A stretch of DNA of 64,000 nucleotides from Symbiodinium natans (GCA_905221605.1 CAJNDS010002370.1:1-64000); one strand, 5' to 3'. Counted from the first letter of the stretch, positions 35,426 to 46,740 are shown. Program-made: numbers and translations. The notes: generated by a model not told the origin, from the letters alone.

Positions 35426-37031
35426 TCAGCTAGCACTCTTCCGTGCTCCCTGTGTGCGCAGCTTTGATACACGTGCTTTAGTGAAGACCGTGCGTTTTTG
35501 ATGTCTCTTGGAGACACACGCGGCTGGTCTGCGCATTTTCCACTCTCGCACCCTGTGAACTTCATGCAAGCGTTCAGAGGCAAGAGAAAGTGTGGCCTTA
35601 AGGAGCGGTCCTTCTTGTGACCAGCACTCGCGACACCAAGACTGCCACGTGTCCTGCGACCACGGCGATGTTCCTGTCAGCCTCGCCAGCAGCATGCGGC
35701 TGCTGATCTGACGAAGAGTTGGGCTGCAGTTCGCCATATGATGAGGCAGGATCTTGCACATGCGTAAAATCTTTAATTTCAGGAGCAAAGTGCTCTGATG
35801 AATTTGTTGCGTTTGCAAAAACCATGATTTGATCTCACTGTGCAGCGCCTCATTAGAAGAAGTTCCTGATGGCAATAGTGCAAGAACTCCAGGGCCTTGG
35901 TTCCATGTATATGCGTGCGTTCTTCGCGTCTCATGAAACCAAAAAAATTGAAAAAAACACGCACATAGATCTGAGGAAAAAACGTAAGGAATGTCTCCAC
36001 CGCAAGTTGTTGAAAAGCCATTCCGTTCTGTCTGGATCGGCCGCGCACCAGAGGACATGTCCTACACGTTGATTGGCGCCGGTTACCTTTCGATCCATGT
36101 CTTCCGGAAACATCGAAGACAGCGCCGCCAGCGCTTCAATAAATTCGAGCCTAGATCGAAAGGGTGTTGAACCGTCCAGCGTCGCCACGATCTGCTTGGA
36201 TTTGGCTTTGTTAAAGGAGCTCTTCTCGATGTGGTTCCTGCGGCTCCTCTCCGCCTGGCCGAGACCGCGCACATCGTACCCTAAGTAAAATACATCCCAA
36301 TGACTCGCAGCAGTTGCATTGTCCACCATGTCAAACTTGCGCATGATCTTTCGCAAGAATACTGCTCCTGGTGTCTTCTTTCGCCAGGTGGCATACCTGA
36401 TGAGCAGAACGTTGTTTTTGAATTATTGAGTCCTGCTTGCGGTCATTATCAAAGGAACCATGGACTTATTTAAAAAAAAATGCTTCGCTCCAAATAAGAT
36501 TCTCGTACACAATGCACAAGTGAATAGGATCCAGTGCCAAGCATTGCAAGTTCGGCATGATGCGTCGAAGTTCGGCATATAATTTGTGGGTGGCATTGTC
36601 CGACGCCACGCACTGGACTTGCTTAATGCCTTCTGCCGGAATGTGCGTGGCTAAAGCAAGGCAAACCTCCTCTGCTCGTTCAGACGAAACAGGGATCATC
36701 GCCAGGACAGCGCCCGTGCGTCCTCTGACAGAAAGAACTCTTCGCAATGCGGTTTCGTCATCAAACGGCGCCTGGTGCGCTTCTCTCTGCTGGCTCTGTA
36801 AGATTCTTGCCCCATGACGCTCATGCAACACTTAATAGTCGCATCGATAGACACATACTCGAACTCTTTTGAACGGCAGAAGTCGTTCATGATGTCCGCA
36901 TCGATCCGCTTCACGTCAGTGGAGGTGAATATGTCCTCGATGATCGGCCACCAGTGCCGCGTATGAGTCGGCAGCAAAGAGACGAGCTCGGAGCCAGTTC
37001 GAAGGATCGAGCTGGCCATTCGGATCTTAGC
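35426..37031 (-). CDS. DDE transposase domain, three exons, one frameshift
   Basis: Exon a 37031-36503, exon b 36396-35984, exon c 35895-35426 (stop). The acidic triad is visible: D1 in EYVSIDATIKCCMSVMGQ, D2 in the QCVASDN ... LDPIHLCIVYE region, and E in SGTSSNEALHSEIKSWF. The introns are GA-AG|G (36502-36397, 106 bp) and GT-AG|G (35983-35896, 88 bp). Both restore phase, giving VYE|YATWRKKTPG and RHSL|RPGVLALLPSG. One base appears to be missing between about 36780 and 36830, so the first 230 bases are read in a different frame from the next 300. The upstream intron 37155-37032 (GC-AG|G) joins this domain in phase to the polymerase/protease exon, so it is probably the C-terminus of one polyprotein. 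The DDE family (MULE-, KDZ- or ISL3-like) cannot be settled by eye. It would cut and rejoin the element's DNA ends. Confidence 0.72.
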
Positions 37032-37155
37032 CTTATCTGAAAAATAAATTTCGAGTAGTTACGTACATGTGCACATGCGATCATGCGCATTCCGTATTAA
37101 GCATGTCCTTTCGTTAATATTATCAACAAAAACTTCCATATGTAGATCCAAGAGC

Positions 37156-40100
37156 CTCGTTGCATTTGGCATAACAAAGAAGTAGTTCCCGGTACACCAA
37201 ATTTGCGAAATCCAACGTGTAGTGAAGATTGCGGACTCGACGAACTACTTCAGATTGGATCAGAGTTTCCAAGTTCCAGAATTCAGGGCCCTGACCTGTG
37301 AAGACTAACCGGATCTTTTTGTCGATGTAATTGCAGGTGCCGGCGATCTTCGGAATAACCGTCTTGCCCAGTATCTCAGCGCTTCGCTGCAGGTAATTGC
37401 CTGCAGCGTTTTGTCTAATTTGATCGCTGTCGAACAGGGCACAGCAAACTTTGAGCTGTTTAGTGCCGCTGCAGACGTACTGTCGCGCTGACGTGTGATA
37501 ATTCTGAACATGCCGATGGAGTCGTCCAGGGCCTTGAAAACGACGAAATGGGCACAAGAGGCATCGATGCTGCTTGGCAGAGATCTTCTTCAGAAAATCA
37601 TCTACTTCTTGTTGCATGTGCGCAAGTAGAAGATCTCCAGCACGCACGCTTGAATCGTCCTGATCTGCGTCATCTGGCAAAGCGCCTTCGTCATCAGAGA
37701 CCGTTTCCGGCGCTTGGCATTCCACGTGTCCGTGTAAAAGCTTCTGCCACTCTGAGTTTACCTCACCGGCTCCAGCGTGAAGGCCGAACAGGACAGCATT
37801 CGCTTGAACTACTTTGCTGTCTGCTTCTTCAACAGGAGGACCAGGGTAAATTCTGAAAGTAACTAATGTAGCAGAATCAAGAGCCTTGTGCGCATACTCC
37901 TGTAATTCCAAGGTAGTTAAAACCGCTTTCCATCTTTGGTCCCACACATCCACTGACAAGTCGTCGCGCACATGACAGGCGATGCAGTGTGGATTGCCAT
38001 CGTGTTCCATATGCACAATGTATTGCCCTGGTTCGTCCACTGTCATGCCATACTCAGGCGCAGCGTTGATGCGGAGCTCATTAAACAAATATCCATAGCA
38101 TCGGGAGCCAGCGATTTGTGCTTCGGCATTTTTGTGATTCTCTTTCGAGATACACTGCAGAATGTCGTCCAGCCTATTCGGCATCAGGCGTGCCAAAGCT
38201 ATAGGAATGCAATTCCCACGCTGCAGCAAAACGTCGTTGATGTCCCTCTCGGAACCCTCATGAGTTGCTCGACAATGTTCTCTGAAAAAAAGGTGCTGCT
38301 TCTCGACCACAACAACCTGGAAACCAGTTTTCTCTGAAATCGCAGCGGCGGCTTGCTCGCATAGGCTAGTCGAGGTCACCGTTTCAGGCAGGCCTCCCAC
38401 CCGAATGCCGTCGAAATGTAAAGAGACGTGTTGTAAGCAATGCTGTTGAAGCATCTTTTCCCAGGCTTCCAGAACGTAGTCTTCCAACGCTGCGTACAAG
38501 TAAAACAACGTCGAAGCTGCAGGGTTTTGTTTGTCAGGAAGACTCTGAACTCTTGCGTGAACTTCAGGTAAGAGAGAACACGCCAGCCACCGGAGATATA
38601 GTGCCGCTCGCTGGAAATTGTGCATGAAACTGTTGTTGACCAATGAGTTTGGCAAGGAGCCACCGAATAGACATTGCTGCAACAAGCGCTTGCCCTCTGG
38701 TAGACTTGTTTTCAACTCTTGGCTGCAAACGCCAGCACGATCCTGCGCGCAACGCTGGAAAACATCTAGGACGTCTTGGCGAATGCAGTTGTTAGTGTTG
38801 AGCTTCTGCAACAGCTGAAGAAGTAAACAAAATATTGAATTCTGAATGTCCAGATCATGTGTGTTTGGACATAGAATCCGTTGCAACCTCCGCGAAGCAC
38901 ATTGAGCTCCTGCGTCACGAGCATATGCTCTCGTGCGCACCAGATCATGAAAAGATCGTTCGTAGCGAATGCGCGCAGCTGTGGGAGAAGTCGACAGGGT
39001 CTGTTCTGACTCCTGAATAGATGGCGCCGGAGCTGACTTGCGCAATCTTCGTCTCTTCGCCGGCTGGGAGGAAGTTGATGTCTCTGCTTGGGGCAGAAGC
39101 CTATTTAAAGTTTTCTCGCTTTCGTGGATCTTCTTGATCAACCTTTCGTATTGAGCCTTCTTCTCTAACCGGGCTGCGTCCGGTTTGCCGGTTTTTCCAG
39201 TATGCTTGATAGCTTTGACACAAAGATCGCAGTGCTCAAGCAGCGTGCAGACGTTCGTCTCTCTGTCGGCGTTCCCGAAAGCATACTTCCTGACGGCCTC
39301 CAAGTCATGAATTTCTTGATGAAGGGGGACCTTGCATTCAGCAGACATTGCGATGAGCTCATCGAGACGCTTGTTAACTAAAACGCAAGGCATAGCAGCA
39401 TCTTTGTACTTCTCAGTTTTGACGTCCAATTGAATCATGAGTTTATGCTGCAAAAGAGCATCCCAAATCTTGTCCTTGTCCAGCTCGGTAGGATGATTGG
39501 CTGGCAGCTTGAAGTACTTCCACATACCTTTGGTTATCACAAACTTCTTGTTGTCCAAGCAGTATTCCTGCACAGATAACAGAACATTCTGGAGCTTGTC
39601 CAGGAAGACATCTCGCTCGTCTTGACTCTCCGGGTCAACCGGAACGTGCAGGTTGGGGTGTGGATCTTCGGAACGTTTGCGAGGCTTGAGTCCGCAGGCT
39701 TCTCTCATGCGATCTTCCGTTAAAGGTTGGGCAGCGTAGGTCTCGATCATCCTGCGACACGCCTCAGAGCTTTCGGAAATCTCGAACGCATGCTGTAGGC
39801 GCAGAGCCGCTGCGATACAAGGTTCGCTTTTCAAAAAAGATTTCAGCCCATCATCTTTTCGGAAATAGCCATCTTCATGAGCATCTGGGTAGTGGACATC
39901 AATGATGGCGCCTTCAATGAAGCGCGCTTTCGGTTCCCATACGAAGCCACGTCTGAAAACAGAGTAGAAGTTTTTCTCGCTGACTCCAGTGAACCTGATC
40001 ATGCTGTTCACTTCGTACCTCTTCCACCCCACCAGCTCAATCATCCTGGTCTCGTAGCCATAGGGTTTACGTCCCGCGATGCCATCTGCTGACATGGTTT

Positions 40101-40292
40101 TCTTGAACAGGTCCTCCCGCATTTTTCGGCAGTTTTCGGGTTTTTCCTGCGCCGTCAAGATAAAGCATCCTGCGGCCTGTTCGACCTGTTTGCGCATCTC
40201 TGTTTCATCGTACCAACTATTTGGATCGATGAATTTGTGGTTGGGCTTGTAGACAGCGTCCAGATGCGAGCTGTACAGGGATTGGCCAACTC
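37156..40292 (-). CDS. Helicase end + superfamily A-like polymerase palm + cysteine-protease-like domain + C2H2 finger
   Basis: One exon open for more than 1,040 codons (stop at 37123 if unspliced). Residues below are counted from the Met near 40299. Residues 1-135: the end of a helicase-like region starting GVGQS, then AGCFILTAQE and a W-K-R segment. About 530-680: a palm-like segment with K537, GG at 546-547, an acidic helix around E606 and the motif SLHFDGIRV (D630), resembling the TV-Pol/superfamily A polymerases of transposons and virophages. About 690-815: RGNCIPIALARL (C697), HCIACHV (H771/H776) and VDVWD, laid out like an OTU/papain-type cysteine protease. 911-935: a C-x2-C-x13-H-x4-H zinc finger. 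A basic, Ser-rich linker (405-450) separates helicase and polymerase parts. A GC-AG|G intron leads on to the transposase. Polymerase and protease names are similarity-based inference. Confidence 0.6.
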
Positions 40293-40452
40293 CTCGCACG
40301 CGTGATTGCAGAACAAAAAAAGTAATATCGTTAGCTTAGCATGTGTCCATGCGCCCTCTCAAGATCGATACACATCTATAGTCATATATTTTTTACACTG
40401 ATCATCTTGTATTGTCTTCGCTATAGTCAATAGTCAGAATTCCATCTGGTGC

Positions 40453-40537
40453 CTCCAGGGCTGACGCCAATGAAGCAGCGCACGATGTTCTCACCGCGCT
40501 TGGCCAAAGCGATAGCCGCTTGATTGCAGGCAAACAC
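40453..40537 (-). CDS. 85-bp helicase exon completing a P-loop-like motif
   Basis: Bounded upstream by CAG|G (intron 40642-40538, GC donor, 105 bp) and downstream by a GC donor (intron 40452-40293, acceptor GAG|G). It encodes VFACNQAAIALAKRG, then CFIGVSPGG. Spliced to the next exon it gives GVSPGGVGQS, a Walker A-like loop with Gln in the Lys position. Both joins keep phase: TFWLNNE|VFACNQ and SPGG|VGQS. Without this exon neither neighbouring open frame makes sense. A Gln for Lys change would weaken nucleotide hydrolysis, if the motif is a true P-loop. Confidence 0.65.
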
Positions 40538-40642
40538 CTGAAAGGCGATCACTATGAAGTAGCTTGTATAAATATGTTAGCACTTGCACGATTTAATATA
40601 CAAAATAAGCTAGACACAAATGCCGGCTGCAGCCCAAGCTGC

Positions 40643-43600
40643 TTCGTTGTTCAGCCAGAAAGTTTCAGCGTAAAATCTTTCCAGTCTTTCCTGAGCAGCC
40701 TGCAACGCTGGATCGCCCATGTCACGCAGAAGGCGATGCGGGATGTGCAGGTACAAGTTATCACTTGCCTGTCCCTGAACAAAGCTGCAGTTTTGGCTAT
40801 ATTTGTCGTAGACCACGGCACAGTCCGCATACGCGATGCCGGATGTTCGTTCCTGCGGACTGTCGCACCACTCCACCACCAAATGGAAAATTTTGTCTTC
40901 TAGAAGCTTGCCTTGCAGCACACCAGAAGCTTTTGTTAGAGAATCTGCAGTGCCTTGGCAGCGGCTACTGCATCTTTCTCCTTCCACGGCGTCGGCTTGC
41001 GCATCCAGCTCCTCGCCGACCACTGATCTCCCTCTGCGAGCTCTTGCGGGAATATGACCTCTCGCAGCATCCTCGCAGCTGTTCAGTAGAGAATTAGGGC
41101 CATTGTTTTCCCTCAAGAGCTTGTCGACCTCCTCCAGGACATTCTCGTCCGTGGCAAGTCGCGCAGATCCCATTAGCCTGAAAATGCCTTCCAAATGCAA
41201 AAAAAAATCTTGCATCTTGCGAGAGTACTCTGAGGTGGCACGCCACGATGAAGACGAAAAGCTCCGTCGCGAAAGAAAAAAATATTACCGTCGTGGCAAC
41301 GCATGTGTGCATCTCCCTCCACGATCCATAGAAACATAACGAGTTCTCGCACATGCAAATCTGTCAAGCGCAGTCGATAGGCTGCCAAGGCACCAGTAAC
41401 AGCGCGCAGCAGCCTCTCCTCCATGTCGGGAAAACGTGTTTGAACTGAAGCCCTGATACGACGAACGTACTCAGGAATGCTGGACTCGGATGACGATGGT
41501 CGAGGCATTGCTCCTTGCAAGTGCATGTTGGCTTGAATCCGCAGCTTTTCGAAATCGCTCTTGAACTTGGACAATGTGATTTCCGCTCCTGGAATCGTGC
41601 GTCTGGTTCTCGCTTTAGATAGAAGAGCCTGTTGCGCTTGATCTTCATCGCTTTTCTGCTGCAAAATCATGTCAAGCTCTTGCTCGATTCGCAGCTCCGG
41701 ACTTGCCTCCATCATGTCTTCGCGATCTCTATCCAGGAAAGGAAAGCTTTCTTGTGTTGCTGCTTCTTCCTCAGGATTAATTTCACGGCCTGACCTGAAA
41801 GTGTCTTGCGAAGTGGCTCCTCCACGGACGTCTGGGCCGAAATACTCTGTCATATCTTGTCTGCCATGTCGTCCGATAGGAAAAACTTGCTGGACAAGGA
41901 AAGCGATCAGGCTTCGCATCCAATCCTCATAAGTCTGCTCTGCTGAAAGTGGATGCTCAATGCGAGCAACAAACAACGCTTGTGTTGCAGAGTTTCCTCG
42001 CAAGAGTGTGTGCACGTACATGTAGAGAAGTGTCATCTTGTGTGGATAGTCATCTCTCAGCATTGCGATCAGGTTCCTGGTCTGGAACATAGCTTTTTCC
42101 CATTGTCTTTTGCTTCGGTAAGCGGCATTCCTAGGATCCGGCAAAAGATGAAGAGCATCTGGATAGGTTTCGAAGAAAGACGCGTTTTGACGGAAGGTGC
42201 CACCCACGACCCTGGCTCGATGCTCCTGGGCGAGCACAGATGCTCCTCCCACGTAGTCGGAAAGATTCAAGCGACATGTCGGACACGACCTCCAAGGAGT
42301 GTCACCGACATGCTGCGCACAGACCCAGGTGCAACAAGCAGGGCACACGGACCATCTTGGAAACAGAAGACTGTGAGTCTCGTTGCACAGGGCACACTTG
42401 ATATGGGCGTTGAAGAGAATATTAGACGGCACAGGCTGCAACTGCAAATCTTGATTCGTGCCTCCTCCTTGACTGCAGTATGCCCAAACGTACAGCCTAG
42501 CCAGCGGCGCCGCCATGTCCGGCGCGTGTTGTTGGCATCTCATGGAAGCCACAGAGACGCCGTTGAGTTCCACCGAAAAGAAACGTTGGCTCCACCGCAA
42601 ATGAAAAGTGTTTGGAACATCAGACTTGACTCTGGCAGCAGCTACATGAGTACGCAGATCGAAGCTGTTGTAGCCAAAAGACCAGGTCTGCTGTTCTGCG
42701 CGCAGATTGTCCACCCGAACGTATGATCTAGCAGCGCTCCCTGGTTCTTTCACTCCAATATATAGACCTCGGACGATGGATGAAATTCGAAGTTTGAAAA
42801 ACGCCATGCCCATAAGTGGCTGCAAAGACTCCACTCCCCGGAACGGAGTGCGGCCGATAGGAACAGGGGCCACTTCCCACACAAGCTTAGCTTGCGATGG
42901 GATCTGGCCGAGCATAGCCATCTGTGGCATGTTAATGCAAAGGCTTCGGCAATGCTCCAAAATATGAAACACTCGCCGAAGTCGGCTCTGGTCATCAAAT
43001 TCTGGAGTGTTGATGGACAGATCCAGTTCGCGCCACTGCTTGCAATCACAAACAATCGCCTTCATTTGCATGGACACAGATGCCAAATTCTTCAGGTAGA
43101 ACCGAGAGAAAAAAAAGGTCGGCAAAGCCTGCAAGACCTCCACCGGAAGCGCACCGCCCGCCTGATCTCTCCGAGTCTGCATCATGGCTTCGGTGGCCGC
43201 TTCCATGCGTGGAACTTCGTCTACAAAAGGATTGCTGCCGTTGTCGGGATGACAACATACAATGAGCATGCGCGATACGGACATGTCGTAGTATTTCTCT
43301 AACATGTACCTGTAGGCATTGAGCTGCAGTCTGTATTGCATGCCGGCGCAGTCGTCTAGATGCTGCAAAGGGCGCCGCATCTTCGTAGAGGAGCTAAACT
43401 TCTGTCGCAGCTCGGCACTCCTTTTCCAGTCGGCAAGAAGAAATGTGCCGTCAGGAAGTCTGGCGCAGAAGTCAATGGATCCCGCCAAATTTTCCTCCTC
43501 TGCAAAAATAGTCCATTCTGTTCGCCAAGCAGTGCATTTTGGCTCACATTGCAGAAAGCATCGTAAAAGACGAAATTCTGGGGATGCGGTCGGAACCTTG

Positions 43601-44472
43601 TGACCATTCAAGTGTGCCTCAAATAGAAAATGCATCCAGGTGCCGTACAGCGAGGCTTCTTCACCGTGGACTTGCCATTTAAGGCGAATCTCTTCTGCAG
43701 ACAGGCACAGCATCGAGGTGTGGTCTGTCAGTCCATAGATCCTGCGCAGCGCCTGGCTGATCTGTGCTTCGTCTCGAGGAGAGCCAGCGTAAAGTTCCAC
43801 CAGCTCCGGACAGGCCATAGCTACGCGAGCAAATGACAAAATAGAAGGGTTCTGCTTCAAATAGCCTGCCCTCGGCCAGCGAGGGCCGCTCATCATGGCA
43901 TCGATCACCTTGGCTTCGTCGAATCCAGCGCAAAAAGAATGAATCATGCTGGTGACGGAGCCGTTGGTTCTTTTGTCATCCACGAAGTAGACATGGTCCT
44001 CAGCGCGAAAATGCACGCGCGAGTCTCGTGGATGAGGATGCAAAAACTTAAGCACATCCACGTTGGGCACCTGCGTGAGGTGCAGCGCAGCAGGGGTCGC
44101 TGGCACCTCAACTTCACTGGCACGCAGCAGCGCGGGCAGCTGGCCTTCCATGCGGGCGATTTTTCTGCCTTTCTTTCGCAGAGCTTCCAGCCTAGATTCC
44201 GACAGACGTTTGCGTTGTGCTTGACTAAGCACATTCGCACCTCCAACGCTATCTGCGCTCTCAGTGTCGGAGGACACTGCAAGAAATCGCGAGGCAAGGT
44301 TAGCCCTAACAGTCTGAATGTCTTCCGAAATATTGCTGTCATGATCGGACTGTTCTTCCTCTGCCTGGTGAATCAATAGCAGCTCTTGCAGAAGTGCAGT
44401 ATTGGGACGAGTAGGCTGAGCAGCACCGGCTGCGGAGGTTCCTGCTGCCACCATGCTTGCTGCCACATCCAT
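40643..44472 (-). CDS. PD-(D/E)XK nuclease + F-box/SPRY/RING-like module + primase-like N-terminal part of the element polyprotein
   Basis: Read from Met at 44472; the frame is open from 44571. Residue numbers count from 44571. About 300-440: a RecB/Cas4/lambda-exonuclease-type nuclease with GTWMHFLFE (H314), E352, GSIDF (D367), LLADWK (D381, K383) and QLNAYRYMLE (Q416, Y420), all motifs present. 480-520: an F-box-like segment (LPTFFFSRFYLKNL). 560-715: a SPRY/jelly-roll-like beta domain. 726-766: a RING-like zinc site (CALC, CPACCTWVC, H, CPTC). The C-terminus (FFFRDGAFRLHRG ... LEGIFRLMG) resembles the D5-type primase/helicase N-domain and ends ERLERFYAETFWLNNE at a GC donor. One frameshift lies in a T9 run (41199-41207), where an extra T would restore the frame. 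The frame also overlaps the end of the upstream RING exon. Confidence 0.72.
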
Positions 44473-44685
44473 TGTAGAAACTCCTCTGCAGATGCATCTT
44501 CGACGTGCTTGCCACCGACGGCATCGTCTCCGGTGAAATAACGCAGTGGCACTCTTCGACACACAGGACAAGTTGCGTTGTCTGGTTGTTCATTTCTGTG
44601 CGAGGCGCACATCCAATTCCTGCACATAGGACAAATCGCCCACCTGCACAATTGCACGGCGCCTGTCTGACCGCAGGTAAAGCAC
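44373..44685 (-). CDS. RING-like zinc-finger exon of the upstream F-box/SPRY protein
   Basis: The acceptor TTGCAG|G at 44686 opens a frame with CFTCGQTGAVQLC, CPMCRNWMCASHR and CPVC, the same spacing of Cys/His pairs as the RING-like site in the nuclease protein. The 138-bp intron 44823-44686 (GC donor) joins it in phase to the F-box/SPRY exon (FDVQPR|CFTCG). The frame continues to a stop at 44373 and overlaps the start of the nuclease frame by about 100 bases. It is either a separate gene's end or a further exon join that I could not fix. Confidence 0.6.
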
Positions 44686-44823
44686 CTGCAAGAGCGAGGC
44701 TTACTTCAGCAGGCAACTATGCATTAAAGCGTCATGTAGTAAGTTGCTATGTGCTCAGACATTTTTCACGAAGTTTATTTAGCATGGCATATGTTATTTG
44801 TTTAGCCAATCACTACACCTGGC

Positions 44824-46070
44824 CTTGGCTGCACGTCAAACGCCACTGGAGTCAGCATGGGCAGCAAGACAGGCGCCTGCTGTGTTCTTTCTTGCCGCAA
44901 GAAAATCCATACAAAAATGAATGAGAACGGCGCCGGCGCGTTCTCTGCTTCGGCATGCAGCCATGCCCGACAAAGGATCTTGCCGTTCAAATCCAGCTGC
45001 ATGCTGCGTTCATTCCATCGTAGAAGAACTACATTGGGTGTTCCTGGCGGCATGAGCAGTTTGTGGGCTTTGGAATCAGGAAGACGTACAGGCGAACTGC
45101 CTGTCAGGCCAACGTAAATCTCGGAGTCCGTGTCGTGTGGGTTTTCCACCATCACGTAGGCTCTCTGATCGGATGCAACACTCTTCACGCCGAAGTACAC
45201 AGTTCTGGTGTTTGAAGGTAAAGTCAAAGAGTGTCTAGCTGCTCCAAAAAGAGGATGCGAGGACTCCCACCCCTGGACCTCATCGCCAGGCAGCCTGAGT
45301 TGATGTGCTTTCCATGTGGCAAGGCAATGATGAGGCACACGCTCCGCCCAAGCAAGCTGCGGAATGTCCAGAGTGATAGTTCTGGCTTGACGAAAACGGT
45401 GCAGCGCCCGGCGCGCGCGTGCTCCGTCGCGGCAAAGCTCAGGGACATCCAGCCTGATGTGCTTGTCGGACCAGTAATTCTTTTGGTAGACAAGATCTCG
45501 CAAGAGAGTGGAGCAAGCCGCCAGACATTGTATGTCTGTGTATATCCAAAGGAAAAGTGGGATTTCCCTAAGGAGTTCTTCCGGGAACTGGTCCCACGCC
45601 CCACCAACCGCATCTGTCAGCGATTTCTCAAAATCATGCGCCAAGGCCGCATCCGTCAGCAAATTCTCGAAATCATGTGCCAAGGCATTCGCGTCGTGCG
45701 TGGAAGTCCCCCAGCAGGCGACCTTGTAAGCTGGCAGGTACACCAGGCAGTCTGCACCTTCGAATCCTCCCTTGAAACCAAATTTTCGGAGTAAAGGAGA
45801 GAAAGGGTGCATGGTGTAGCCGTCTTCTGGCGGAGTTGCTGCGTAAGCTTCCGGCAAAGCAACGTTCCTGCGCCGGATGAGCACGTAGTCGCCATCCCGA
45901 GTGTATTGCTCCAGATGCGTGGCATTTGGAAGCGGAACTGACTCAAATAGGTGGCTCGAAGGCCACTGAAGCCTGGCCACCTGACACAGAAACGGCCACA
46001 TCTTGTAGAATGACATAAAGAAACGATGCACGCAGACACGGCGCTCGAACATGTATGAATAACTCGACAA
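44824..46070 (-). CDS. F-box-like/SPRY-like protein of the mobile element
   Basis: A 422-codon frame. Residues 55-120 are a globular region of unknown type (DGYTMHPFSPLLRKFGFKGG, CLVYLPAYKVACW). Residues 129-141 and 142-154 are a direct duplication (ALAHDFENLLTDA / ALAHDFEKSLTDA). Residues 162-206 are F-box-like (FPEELLREIPLFLWIYTDIQ). Residues 250-395 are SPRY/jelly-roll-like, with WNERSMQLDLNGK matching the WSQRFFSVELNG strand of the nuclease protein. The module is therefore a paralogue of that in the nuclease gene. F-box proteins recruit targets to SCF ubiquitin ligases, and with the RING exon a role in host protein turnover is conceivable but is inference. The true start may be an AG|G acceptor near 45979 rather than the Met at 46070. 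Confidence 0.6.
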
Positions 46071-46289
46071 ACAAACGTGTCTTGTTAAGATGATTTATTT
46101 GTCACTGGGGTCCACCTTGTTGTCCTTCTCGTTTGTTACTCTCGTCCTGGCCTCCTGATCATGCTTAAGAAAGAATTCAAACACTTCAGCAGCGCAAACA
46201 ACCCGCGCACGCTCGCTACACAATCACGTTTCAACTAAAGTCTCAGCGCAAGCACATGCATGCAAGGCCAACCGCACCTGCTTCTCTCT

Positions 46290-46740
46290 GCGACGCTCTT
46301 GCCTCTCGATTTCCTCCTTCATGCTTGCACTTCACTAGAAACGCAACATCTATGACAGAATACTGCAGAGTATCAAGACAAAGCAGCTTGCCGGAAAAGG
46401 CAAAGCCGTTTCGCCTGAGTCTTTCGTTGCGCCTCTTCGTTGCGGAGAAGAAGCCATTCCTGCGAAAGAAATATCGTTATGATCAACACAAACTGGCTGT
46501 CTTAAAATTGCATAAACTTCACATTTGTATGTGAACAAAAAATAAACAAATGTCCTTCTGCTGGCTGGAAAACAAAGGCGGCAACGTGTGCGGTTCGGGG
46601 ATTTCGCCACCATGCTGTTCTAGGTCTGCCAAAAACTGCCTCAACAAACTTGTCTTCCACGGTGCGTCTTCCACGACTCCCAAACGGCGCGCCCATCTGC
46701 TTGCTTCATATTCGGATCCTGTCCTGCTGGCACAGCTTTC
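46290..46740 (-). CDS. Two exon-like segments of unknown function
   Basis: The frame from about 46737 to 46560 (RWARRLGVVEDAPWKTSLLR ... PPLFSSQQKD) and the frame from about 46480 to 46290 (NGFFSATKRRNERLRRNG ... VIDVAFLVKC), the latter preceded by TTCGCAG|G, have normal protein composition. They lie upstream of the F-box gene on the same strand. They are likely 5' exons of the element or of a separate gene. No domain was recognised. Confidence 0.4.

Noticed and set aside
38600-40290. Family B DNA polymerase in the 1,058-codon frame
   Set aside because: No DTDS motif or 3'-5' exonuclease motifs. The K...GG and HFDG pattern fits superfamily A-like palms better.
37548-44379. Many + strand frames of 60-257 codons opposite the element genes
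   Set aside because: Shadows of the long conserved minus-strand coding frames. None carries a recognisable motif.
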